Below are positions 7,717 to 14,474 of a DNA stretch of 24,388 nucleotides, one piece after another (position 1 is the stretch's first letter; each line of letters begins with the position of its first letter). A program made the position numbers and the translations under genes. The DNA comes from an uncultured cyanobacterium (GTDB taxonomy: Bacteria > Cyanobacteriota > Cyanobacteriia > PCC-6307 > Cyanobiaceae), in the NCBI GenBank assembly GCA_903862155.1, contig CAIOXF010000124.1, positions 1 through 24,388 of the forward strand, given 5' to 3'. The notes under the pieces were generated by a model, which saw only the letters and a list, made by a program, of their open reading frames with translations, did no database searches and was not told where the DNA came from.

Positions 7717-8880
7717 ATGCTCTCTGCCCGGGCCCAGGCGCTGCAGCCCTCCCTCACCCTCGCCATCGCGGCCAAAGCCCGCGCCCTCAAAGCGGAGGGG
7801 CGTGATGTGTGCAGCTTGAGCGCCGGCGAGCCCGATTTCGACACCCCTGCATTCATTCGCCAGGCTGCCGTTCAGGCCCTGGAGCAGGGTCACACCCGCT
7901 ACGGCCCCGCGGCCGGTGAGCCGGCGCTGCGCGAAGCCATCGCCGCCAAGCTCAGCCAGGAGAACGGGGTGCCCACCACCAGCGAGCAGGTGCTGGTGAC
8001 CAACGGCGGCAAGCAGGCCCTCTACAACCTCTTCCAGGTGCTGCTCGATCCGGGCGACACCCTGCTGCTGCCCTCTCCCTACTGGCTGAGCTACCCGGAA
8101 ATCGCCGCACTGGCCGGTGCTGGCACCACCTTTATTCCCAGTTCTGCCGCCAACGGCTTCCACCTGGATCCGGATGCGCTGGAGGCCGCGATCACCCCCC
8201 GCAGCAAGCTGCTGGTGCTCAACAGCCCGGGCAACCCCACCGGAGCTGTGCTCAGTCGCGCTGAGCTGGAGGCCATTGCCGCCGTGCTGCGCCGCCACCC
8301 CCAGGTGGCGGTGGTGTGCGACGAGATCTACGAGTTCCTCACAGCCCCGGGCCACGAGCACCACAGCCTGGCGGAGGTGGCACCGGATCTTGCCGAGCGG
8401 ATCTTCATCGTGGGCGGCTGCGCCAAGGGCTGGGCCATGACCGGCTGGCGCATCGGTTGGCTGGCGGGACGCAGCGATGTGGTGAAAGCTGCCAGTGCCC
8501 TGCAGAGCCAGAGCACCAGCAACGTGTGCACCTTTGCTCAATACGGCGCCCTGGCGGCCGTTGAGGGCCCCCGCGACTGCGTGCGCGAGATGGCGGCCAG
8601 CTTCAGCGAGCGCCGCCACCTGCTCAGCGAAGGGCTGCGGGCCATCCCCGGCGTGGCGTTGATGCCGCCGGAAGGGGCCTTCTATGCATTTCCCGACGTG
8701 AGCCATTACGGCATCGACTCGATGACCCTGTGCAACCGCCTGCTGGATGAGGTGGGGCTAGCGGTGGTGCCAGGCGTGGCCTTCGGAGACGACCACTGCA
8801 TCCGCCTCTCCTGCGCCGCGTCTCCTGCCAGCATCAACAACGGCCTCGAGCGCCTGGAGCGCTTCCTGGCCTCGTTGTGA
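7717..8880 (+). CDS. Class I PLP-dependent aminotransferase (aspartate aminotransferase type)
   Basis: The 387-residue fold-type I aminotransferase probably transfers amino groups between aspartate (or prephenate) and 2-oxoglutarate/glutamate. Motifs seen: LSAGEPDFDTP near residue 36, TRYGPAAGEPALREAIA, NSPGNPTGAVL, VVCDEIYEFL, the PLP lysine Lys237 in GGCAKGWAMTGWRIGW, and a C-terminal IRLSC arginine for the substrate carboxylate. The N-terminus MLSARAQALQPSLTLAIAAKA fits the family, so the ATG at 7717 is preferred over the longer open frame from 7591. It is the first gene of a compact cluster with the binding-protein transporter that follows: its TGA overlaps a GTG and lies 14 bases before the next ATG. 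This is a class I enzyme, not the class V family that includes the phosphonate transaminase PhnW. Confidence 0.93.
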   Translation: MLSARAQALQPSLTLAIAAKARALKAEGRDVCSLSAGEPDFDTPAFIRQAAVQALEQGHTRYGPAAGEPALREAIAAKLSQENGVPTTSEQVLVTNGGKQALYNLFQVLLDPGDTLLLPSPYWLSYPEIAALAGAGTTFIPSSAANGFHLDPDALEAAITPRSKLLVLNSPGNPTGAVLSRAELEAIAAVLRRHPQVAVVCDEIYEFLTAPGHEHHSLAEVAPDLAERIFIVGGCAKGWAMTGWRIGWLAGRSDVVKAASALQSQSTSNVCTFAQYGALAAVEGPRDCVREMAASFSERRHLLSEGLRAIPGVALMPPEGAFYAFPDVSHYGIDSMTLCNRLLDEVGLAVVPGVAFGDDHCIRLSCAASPASINNGLERLERFLASL

Positions 8881-8894
8881 TCCCCCCTTTTCCC

Positions 8895-9842
8895 ATGCGC
8901 GTTCGAGAACGTCTGACCGCCGTGCTGGCGGGCCTCTCCTTGGCCCTACTTCCGGCGGTCGTCTCTCCCATGCCTCCGGCCGCCCTGGCCCAGAACAGCC
9001 CGCAACCAGCCCAGCAGCGAGGGCTCAAGGTGCTGCGCGTCAGCGCGATCCCCGACCAAAACCCCGAAAAGCTCAACCGGCTCTACGGGTTGGTAGCCAC
9101 TGAGCTCTCCAAACAACTGGGCGTGAGCGTGAAATACGTGCCCGTCACCGACTATGCAGCGGCAGTGAGCGCCTTCCGCACCGGTGATCTGGATCTGGTG
9201 TGGTTCGGCGGACTCACCGGCGTGCAGGCCACGCTGCAGAAACCCGGCGCCCGCATGCTGGCCCAGCGCGATATCGACGCCCAGTTCTACAGCGTGTTCA
9301 TCGCCAACCCCAAGAGCGGCCTCAAGCCGATCCGCTCGATCAACCAGCTCAGCGAACTCAAGGGCAAGCGCTTCACCTTCGGCTCGGAAAGCTCCACGTC
9401 CGGCCGGCTGATGCCCCAGTACTTCCTCAGCCAGGCGGGCGTGAAGTTGAAGGATTTTGCCGGCGGTGCCCCGGGCTTCAGCGGCAGCCACGACGCCACC
9501 ATTGCCCTGGTGCAGAGCGGCGCCTATGACGCCGGTGCCGTGAACGAACAGGTATGGAAGGCCAACCTGCGCAGCGGCAAGGCCAATCGCTCCAAGGTGT
9601 TCCAGATCTGGCGCACCCCGCCCTACCCCGACTACATGTGGCTGGCCCAGGCCAATCTCGACCAGCGCTTCGGCAAGGGCTTCACCACCAAACTCCAGAA
9701 AGCGATCGTGGGCTGGAAGCCCAGTGATCCCGAGCAGAAACAGATCCTCGTCCTGTTCGGCGCCCAGCAGTTCACCACCGTGAATCCGGCGGGCTACAAA
9801 CAGATCGAGCAGGTGGGCCGGCAGATCGGCAAGATCCGCTAG
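8895..9842 (+). CDS. phnD: PhnD-family ABC transporter substrate-binding protein (putative selenate/phosphonate type)
   Basis: This is the exported solute-binding protein of the ABC importer encoded by the next two genes. It has 315 residues with an N-terminal export signal (MRVRERLTAVLAGLSLALLP and on to ALAQ). It has the PhnD-like two-lobe pattern: RVSAIPDQNPEKL near 48, DYAAAVSAFRTGDLDLVWFGG (86-106) and the anion-binding loop GSESSTSGRLMP (163-174). The loop WFGGLTGVQA differs from the FGPxSY usual in classical phosphonate binders and resembles, from memory, the TIGR04553 group called putative selenate binding proteins. Plausible ligands are selenate, phosphite or phosphonate; sequence alone does not decide. 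An in-frame GTG at 8877 overlaps the upstream stop, but the ATG at 8895 gives a better signal peptide. Confidence 0.88.
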   Translation: MRVRERLTAVLAGLSLALLPAVVSPMPPAALAQNSPQPAQQRGLKVLRVSAIPDQNPEKLNRLYGLVATELSKQLGVSVKYVPVTDYAAAVSAFRTGDLDLVWFGGLTGVQATLQKPGARMLAQRDIDAQFYSVFIANPKSGLKPIRSINQLSELKGKRFTFGSESSTSGRLMPQYFLSQAGVKLKDFAGGAPGFSGSHDATIALVQSGAYDAGAVNEQVWKANLRSGKANRSKVFQIWRTPPYPDYMWLAQANLDQRFGKGFTTKLQKAIVGWKPSDPEQKQILVLFGAQQFTTVNPAGYKQIEQVGRQIGKIR

Positions 9843-10613
9843 TTGAGCGGGCCGGCTGTACTGGAGCTGGAAGCCATCCGGGTGGCCGGCCGCAGGGCAC
9901 CTCGCCTGGACGGGGTGACCCTGCGGTTGGCGGCCGGTGAACGGGTGGCCCTGATCGGCCCCAGCGGTGCCGGCAAGAGCACCATGCTGGGGGTGGCCAA
10001 TGGCCTGATCAGCCCCGAGCAGGGCACGGTGCGCTGGCGGGGCGAGCCGCCCGCCCGCGCAGGCAGTGGCCGCCGCCGCCGCCAGCAGGCCCGGATCGGC
10101 ACCCTCTGGCAAGACCTGCGGCTGATCGATGAACTCAGCGTGCAGCAGAACATCAACGCAGCCCGGCTGGCCTCCTGGGGCTGGCCCCGGGCCCTGCTCA
10201 ACCTGCTGCTGCCGATGGATTCAGCCGCGTGCGCCCAGCTGCTGAGCCGGCTCGATCTCGATCCCGCCCTGCTCAGCCAGCCGGTGTCTGCCCTATCGGG
10301 CGGCCAGCGGCAACGGGTGGCCCTGGCGCGGCTGCTGCGGCAGGAACCCCTGCTCCTGCTGGCGGATGAACCCCTGGCGAGCCTGGATCCACGGCTGGCC
10401 GATGAACTGCTGACCCTGTTGCTGCTGGAAGCCAAAGCGCCAAGGGCCCTACTGCTCAGCCTGCACCGCCCCGACCTGCTCTCCGACTTCGATCGGGTGG
10501 TAGGCCTGCGCGCCGGCCGGATCGTGTTCGATGCCCCTCCAGGAGCCATCGATCCATCGATGCTGCAGGCGCTCTACGCCGGCGCCACGGCAGCGCCAGC
10601 AGGAGCGGCATGA
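9843..10613 (+). CDS. phnC: PhnC-type ABC transporter ATP-binding protein
   Basis: This is the cytoplasmic ATPase that powers the neighbouring fused permease. The 256-residue protein contains Walker A GPSGAGKST (39-47), Q-loop Gln90 in LWQD, signature LSGGQ (151-155), Walker B LLLLADE (170-176) with the D-loop LASLD, and switch His208. It is most like PhnC/MetN-size ATPases. A TTG start at 9843 follows directly after the stop codon of the binding-protein gene with no gap, which suggests translational coupling. An internal GTG (9882) would cut into the first strand and is less likely. The 3' end overlaps the permease start through ATGA. The polar loop with RRRRQQ (77-82) sits between Walker A and the Q-loop. 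Confidence 0.92.
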   Translation: MSGPAVLELEAIRVAGRRAPRLDGVTLRLAAGERVALIGPSGAGKSTMLGVANGLISPEQGTVRWRGEPPARAGSGRRRRQQARIGTLWQDLRLIDELSVQQNINAARLASWGWPRALLNLLLPMDSAACAQLLSRLDLDPALLSQPVSALSGGQRQRVALARLLRQEPLLLLADEPLASLDPRLADELLTLLLLEAKAPRALLLSLHRPDLLSDFDRVVGLRAGRIVFDAPPGAIDPSMLQALYAGATAAPAGAA

Positions 10614-12232
10614 GGCTCGCCACACCCCTGTGGGTGCTAGCGCCGGCCCTAGTGCTGGTGCCGGTGTTTGGCCTGCTGCCGGGCCTGAGCCATGGCGGCG
10701 GCTGGGAGCTGATCGGCCAGTTCGCCTGGGCCGCGGTCACCCCGTCGCTGGATCCGCTGGTCCTGGGCTCGGCCCTCCAGGGTCTAGGCGTCACGGTGGG
10801 GATCGCCCTGCTGGGCTGGGCCGCCAGCCTGGTGCTGGGCCTGGTGCTCGGCCTGCTCAGCTCCCGCACGGTGTGGCGCACCCTCAGCGGCAACGCTTGG
10901 CCCGCCGAAGTGATCCGGCGCCTGCTGGCGCTGCCGCGGGCCATCCATGAACTCCTCTGGGGCCTACTCCTGCTGGCCCTGCTGGGGCTCAAACCCGCCG
11001 TGGCGATCGCGGCCATCGCCATTCCCTATGGCGCCCTAGTGGCCCGCATGACCAGCGACCTGCTTGACGCGCTGCCCACCCGCCAGCTGGAGGCGCTGCG
11101 GGCCGCAGGGGCTGGCCCAATCGGCGCCCTGCTCACGGCCCTGGGCCCGCCGCTGATGCCCCAGGTGATCAGCTACGGCGGCTACCGGCTGGAATGCGCC
11201 CTGCGCAGCGCCACCCTGCTGGGGGTGTTCGGCCTCGGGGGCCTTGGGGCCGAACTGCGGCTCACCCTGCAGTCGCTGAATTTCCGCGAGCTCTGGAGCG
11301 GCCTGTGGCTGCTGCTGGCGGTGATGCTCAGCCTGGAGGGGCTGCTGGGAGCACTGCGCCAACGCTGGGCCATGCCCCAGCGCTTCGTCCTGAGCCAGGG
11401 CGGGGTGGGCCGCCGCGGCCGCGAGATGGTGCTGGCAGGCGTTGCGCTGGTGCCGCTGCTCGTTGGGGTGGCAAGGGTGCTGGAGGTGGATCCCCTGGCC
11501 CTGGTCCAGCCCCATCCGCTGCCACCAGCACCACCGGTGGATTGGGCAGGCGTGGCGGCCCTTCCCTGGCCCAGTCTGATCACCAACACTCTGGTACTCA
11601 CCCTCACCGCCGCGGCCCTGGCCGTGGGGGGAGCGCCGCTGCTGCTGCTGGCGGTGCGGCCCTGGGGCTGGGGCAGGGTCCTGGTGCAGCTGCTCTGGGC
11701 CCTGGGGCGGCTCTGGCCGCCGCCGCTCACGGCGCTGCTGCTGCTGTTTGTGGTGCAACCGGGCGTGCTCACGGGCGCCCTGGCCCTGGCCTTTCACAAC
11801 CTGGGCATCCTGGGCCGCCTGCTGCTGGAAGCCAGCGAAGCCGGCGGCGATCGCGCCGGCCGCACCCCCGCCGAACAGGCCCTGGAGGCCAGTGGCAGCG
11901 GCGCACGGCTGGCCCTGCTCTATGGCCGCTACAGCAGCGTGGCCAGCAGCTACCTGGCCTATGGGGCCTACCGGGCCGATGTGATCCTGCGGGAGTCTGT
12001 GGTGGTGGGACTGGTGGGCGCCACCGGCCTGGGCAGCCAGTTGCTGGAGGCCCTCAGCTCCTTCGCCTGGGACCAAATCGCCGCCCTGGTGCTGGCCTAC
12101 GCCGGGCTCACCCTGCTGGGGGAAGATCTCAGCGACCGGATCCGCCAACGCCTTCTGGCCCAGCAGCACACCAGCTCCTCCGCAACCTCCGCGATCCCCG
12201 GATCCCCTGCCGCCGATGCCCTTCCCGCCTGA
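10610..12232 (+). CDS. phnE: Double-length PhnE-type permease (two fused membrane domains)
   Basis: This is the inner-membrane channel of the importer. It has 540 residues, about twice a usual PhnE (roughly 260-290), and appears to be a tandem fusion. Residues 1-250 and about 270-530 each contain a binding-protein-dependent permease domain with several helices. Each also has an EAA-like coupling loop: QLEALRAAGAGPIGALL near 159 in the first half and AEQALEASGSGARLALL near 421 in the second. The halves have diverged strongly. One polypeptide could thus supply both transmembrane domains for a PhnC dimer. The start overlaps phnC (ATGA) and the end overlaps the SGNH hydrolase start by 17 bases. 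The Ser/Ala-rich C-terminal tail looks disordered. Confidence 0.9.
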   Translation: MRLATPLWVLAPALVLVPVFGLLPGLSHGGGWELIGQFAWAAVTPSLDPLVLGSALQGLGVTVGIALLGWAASLVLGLVLGLLSSRTVWRTLSGNAWPAEVIRRLLALPRAIHELLWGLLLLALLGLKPAVAIAAIAIPYGALVARMTSDLLDALPTRQLEALRAAGAGPIGALLTALGPPLMPQVISYGGYRLECALRSATLLGVFGLGGLGAELRLTLQSLNFRELWSGLWLLLAVMLSLEGLLGALRQRWAMPQRFVLSQGGVGRRGREMVLAGVALVPLLVGVARVLEVDPLALVQPHPLPPAPPVDWAGVAALPWPSLITNTLVLTLTAAALAVGGAPLLLLAVRPWGWGRVLVQLLWALGRLWPPPLTALLLLFVVQPGVLTGALALAFHNLGILGRLLLEASEAGGDRAGRTPAEQALEASGSGARLALLYGRYSSVASSYLAYGAYRADVILRESVVVGLVGATGLGSQLLEALSSFAWDQIAALVLAYAGLTLLGEDLSDRIRQRLLAQQHTSSSATSAIPGSPAADALPA

Positions 12233-12911
12233 AGCCCCGGCCATCCCCAGAAAGCTGGTGGCCCTCGGCGACAGCGGGGTGTACGGCTGGGGTGATCCCC
12301 AGGAGGGCGGCTGGTGTGAGCAGCTGCGCCGTCACTGGATGGAACTGCCGACAGGTCCCGTGCTCTACAACCTGGGCGTGCGCGGCGATGGGCTGGAGCG
12401 GCTCGCCGCCCGGTTGCGCGGCGAAGTGCTGTGCCGGGGCGAACTGCGCCGCCAGATGCCCCAGGGGATCCTGATCGGCATCGGCCACAACGACCTGGCC
12501 CGGGTGGGCCGCCGCGACGGCCGGCACCAGCTCGGCCCCGACGCCTTCCTGTTCGGCCTGCAGCAACTGCTGCAGGAGGCCCGCGCCATCGCGCCGGTGC
12601 ACGTGATCGGTCTCACCCCGGTGGTTGAAGAGGCCATGCCCTACGCCGAGGTGCTCTGGTACGGCCTCGAGGAGGTACGCCGCTACGAAGCCCTGCTGGA
12701 GGAGGCCTGCCTGGAGGCCGACGTGCCGTTTCTGCCACTGGTGGAACACATGATGGGGGGTAGCCAATGGCCCGAGTTGCTCTGCAGCGATGGCCTTCAC
12801 CTCAACGCCAACGGCCACCGGCGGGTGTTCGAGCGGGTGCGCCAATGGCCTGCCCTACTGGCCTGGGCCGGCCTCGAACCCCTCCACCAGGCCACCGCCC
12901 TGGCCTGGTGA
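12216..12911 (+). CDS. SGNH/GDSL-type hydrolase
   Basis: The 231-residue esterase/lipase-fold protein shows the SGNH blocks: GDS with Ser20 as likely nucleophile, Gly in NLGVRGDG (52-59), GIGHND with Asn92, and the C-terminal DGLHLN with Asp192 and His195. There is no signal peptide, so it should act in the cytoplasm on an ester or acyl substrate that cannot be named from sequence. Its ATG lies inside the end of the permease gene (17-base overlap), which indicates the same transcript and makes it the last gene of the aminotransferase-transporter cluster. A hairpin follows at 12914-12948. Confidence 0.88.
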   Translation: MPFPPEAPAIPRKLVALGDSGVYGWGDPQEGGWCEQLRRHWMELPTGPVLYNLGVRGDGLERLAARLRGEVLCRGELRRQMPQGILIGIGHNDLARVGRRDGRHQLGPDAFLFGLQQLLQEARAIAPVHVIGLTPVVEEAMPYAEVLWYGLEEVRRYEALLEEACLEADVPFLPLVEHMMGGSQWPELLCSDGLHLNANGHRRVFERVRQWPALLAWAGLEPLHQATALAW

Positions 12912-12913
12912 GA

Positions 12914-12948
12914 CTGCGGGGCGCCATCCCCAGAACTGGGGATCGCAG
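12914..12948 (+). terminator. Candidate hairpin terminator/attenuator after the SGNH gene
   Basis: The inner stem ATCCCCA-GAAC-TGGGGAT (12926-12943) is enclosed by CTGCG (12914-12918) and CGCAG (12944-12948), with GGGCGCC unpaired on the left side. It begins two bases after the SGNH stop and precedes the sigma factor gene. No T-tract is visible, so factor-dependent termination or mRNA protection is as likely. Confidence 0.45.
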
Positions 12949-12950
12949 CT

Positions 12951-12964
12951 CCGTGAAATCACGG
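12951..12964. promoter_or_regulatory. Perfect 14-base dyad upstream of the sigma factor gene
   Basis: CCGTGA-AA-TCACGG is a perfect inverted repeat centred 40 bases before the sigma factor ATG. The size fits a dimeric regulator half-site pair or a short leader hairpin. It does not match the NtcA pattern GTA-N8-TAC. Confidence 0.35.
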
Positions 12965-12997
12965 TGCATATCCGAAGCCAGCTGCTGTTCAGCTTCG

Positions 12998-13549
12998 ATG
13001 CATTCGTGCTGTGATGCCCTCCACCAGGGTGAGCGGGCCTGCCGCCGTTGTAGCCAGGCGGGTTGTTGTCCGATCTACAAGCGCAACCAGGCGGTAGTGA
13101 GCAACCTGGGCCTGGCCCACTTCGTGGCCGAGCGCTACATCCGCCGCTCGGGTTGGCTCGGCGGAGCCGCACCGGAAGACATCCATGCCGCCGCCTGTGC
13201 GGGCCTGGTGCGCTGCATGGAGCTGTTCGAGGCCCGCCAGGGCCATGCGCTGAGCACCTACGCCGTGCCGTACCTCACCGGCACGATCCAGCATGAGCTA
13301 CGCGATCGCTGGCAACCAATCAAGGTGCCGCGGCGGATGCAGGAACTGCAGCAGCGCGCTGCCCGGGAGCAGAAGCGCCGACACAAGAGAGGCTTGCCAC
13401 CCCTGTCGCAGCAGCAGCTGGCTGCCCACCTCGGCACCAGCGAGGAACAGCTTGAGCAGGCCGAACTGGGCTGGCTGGCATTGCAGCGCGTGTGCAGCCT
13501 GGAAGAGCTGGCGGCTTTGCCATCGGAGCAGGACTGGCAAGAGGACTAA
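12998..13549 (+). CDS. Short sigma-70-like factor (regions 2 and 3 only) with N-terminal Cys cluster
   Basis: The 183-residue product resembles group 3 sigma factors (SigF/SigB-like). Region 2 spans about 28-112: KRNQAVVSNLGLAHFVAERY, EDIHAAACAGLVRCMELFEA, then LSTYAVPYLTGTIQHELRDRW and IKVPRR. Region 3 spans about 113-170, with PPLSQQQLAAHLGTSEEQLEQ in the position of the usual TLEEIAERLGVSxEEV segment. The protein stops at about residue 183, so region 4, which reads the -35 element, is absent. Only 26 bases separate its stop from the convergent DUF92 gene, so a frameshift is not hiding it. The N-terminus before region 2 has Cys4, Cys5, Cys15, Cys18, Cys23, Cys24 and His9, a possible metal or redox site. 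The ATG at 12998 is the best start; longer readings run into the SGNH gene. Confidence 0.8.
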   Translation: MHSCCDALHQGERACRRCSQAGCCPIYKRNQAVVSNLGLAHFVAERYIRRSGWLGGAAPEDIHAAACAGLVRCMELFEARQGHALSTYAVPYLTGTIQHELRDRWQPIKVPRRMQELQQRAAREQKRRHKRGLPPLSQQQLAAHLGTSEEQLEQAELGWLALQRVCSLEELAALPSEQDWQED

Positions 13550-13575
13550 AACCGGGCGTGAGCCGGGACCGCCGA

Positions 13576-14385
13576 TCAGCTGGACGAGAGCACCAAGGCC
13601 AGAGCAGCGGCAATGGTGGTTTGAATCGCGTTCACCAGCTCGTTGCTGAGCCAGCTCCAGCGGCGCTGCAGGGCAGCCCCGATGCCGCTCTCGATCAGGG
13701 TGGCGGCCAGGGCCACGAGGCTCACCAGCAGCCAGGTCTGCCAGCCCTGGATCAGGCCCAGCGCCGCCATCAGGGACGCCATCACGGCCCCGCCCACCAG
13801 GCTGGCGGCCGTGCCCTCGGCGCTGATCGCTCCCTCGGTGCCTGGAGGGACAGGCCGCAGGGTGGTGATCAGCAGGGTGGTGCGGCCCCAGCGCTTGCCG
13901 ATCTCACTGCCGCAGGTGTCGGCGAGCTTGGCGCTGAAGCTGGCGGCGAAGCCCACCAGCAGCCGCGGCGCTGATCCAGGCCAGAGAGCCGCCAGCAGGG
14001 CGAGGGCCGCCCCGGTGGCCGCCGACCCCCACACGTTCGCCGGTGCCCGGCGGCCGCCGCGGGCTTCCGCCAGCCCGCGCGCTTGCTTCTGGCGCAGCCC
14101 CAGGCGGGTCACCAGCGAACCCAGCAGCAGATAGAGCACCACCGCCAGCCAGCCCCGCCAGCCCAAGCACCCCCAGAGGATTGTGCCCAGGGCGCCGGCA
14201 TGCACCCAGCCCGCCGGGGTGAGCATCGGAGCGCGCTGGGCCAGGGCGATCAGCAGGCCGTTGAGCACCAGCGCCACCAGCCAGTGCCAGGGGGTTTGGA
14301 CAGGCAGCCAGGCCAAGGGAGCGGCAGCGAAGGGCAACAGCACGAACGGGAGCCTGCGGCCAGGGGCAGGCCAACTCTGTTGCAC
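13576..14385 (-). CDS. DUF92 / VTE6-type membrane protein (putative phytyl-phosphate kinase)
   Basis: The 269-residue hydrophobic protein has about six or seven predicted membrane spans. The DUF92 signature HAGALGTILWGCLGWRGW lies near 62 and SFSAKLADTCGSEIGKRWG near 149, followed by GTEGAISAEGT. In plants VTE6, and the cyanobacterial homologue Synechocystis Sll0875, are linked to phytyl monophosphate phosphorylation for tocopherol and phylloquinone synthesis. That role is inferred here by family only. The start is a GTG at 14385; a downstream in-frame GTG is possible, since the first 15 residues look poorly conserved. The gene is divergent from the Ala/Pro-rich small protein and convergent with the sigma factor. 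Confidence 0.85.
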   Translation of the reverse strand: MQQSWPAPGRRLPFVLLPFAAAPLAWLPVQTPWHWLVALVLNGLLIALAQRAPMLTPAGWVHAGALGTILWGCLGWRGWLAVVLYLLLGSLVTRLGLRQKQARGLAEARGGRRAPANVWGSAATGAALALLAALWPGSAPRLLVGFAASFSAKLADTCGSEIGKRWGRTTLLITTLRPVPPGTEGAISAEGTAASLVGGAVMASLMAALGLIQGWQTWLLVSLVALAATLIESGIGAALQRRWSWLSNELVNAIQTTIAAALALVLSSS

Positions 14386-14432
14386 CGCGTTGCGTCAGCA
14401 CGGCAAAACGCGGCGTGACAGCAACCGGACAA

Positions 14433-14443
14433 CGGATAATCCG
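14433..14443. promoter_or_regulatory. Dyad overlapping a candidate -10 element
   Basis: CGGAT-A-ATCCG is an 11-base dyad that contains the -10-like hexamer GATAAT (14435-14440), about 35 bases before the ATG of the 131-residue gene. A -35 match at proper spacing is not evident (GTGACA at 14415 is only 14 bases upstream). It could be a promoter with an overlapping operator. Confidence 0.35.
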
Positions 14444-14474
14444 GCTACGTGTTTGCCCGCGGGGCCCGGCTGCC

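Noticed and set aside
8877..8894. GTG start for the binding protein overlapping the aminotransferase stop
   Set aside because: It would add MIPPFP before a good signal peptide; the ATG at 8895 is more likely, although the GTG cannot be excluded.
8946..10112. Long open frame antisense to the binding-protein and ATPase genes
   Set aside because: It crosses two well-supported plus-strand genes and has no recognisable domain.
11003..11010. GCGATCGC octamers (also at 11847, 13302, 14700, 22901) as regulatory sites
   Set aside because: These are HIP1 palindromes common in cyanobacterial genomes and lie mostly inside genes; used only as support for the lineage.
11036..12244. Long open frame antisense to the fused permease
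   Set aside because: Gln/Gly/His-rich translation typical of the reverse frame of a Leu/Ala-rich membrane protein; no start context or family resemblance.
12767..12997. Longer N-terminus for the sigma factor
   Set aside because: The extension reads the SGNH gene in another frame (Pro/Arg/Gly-rich), so the ATG at 12998 is kept.
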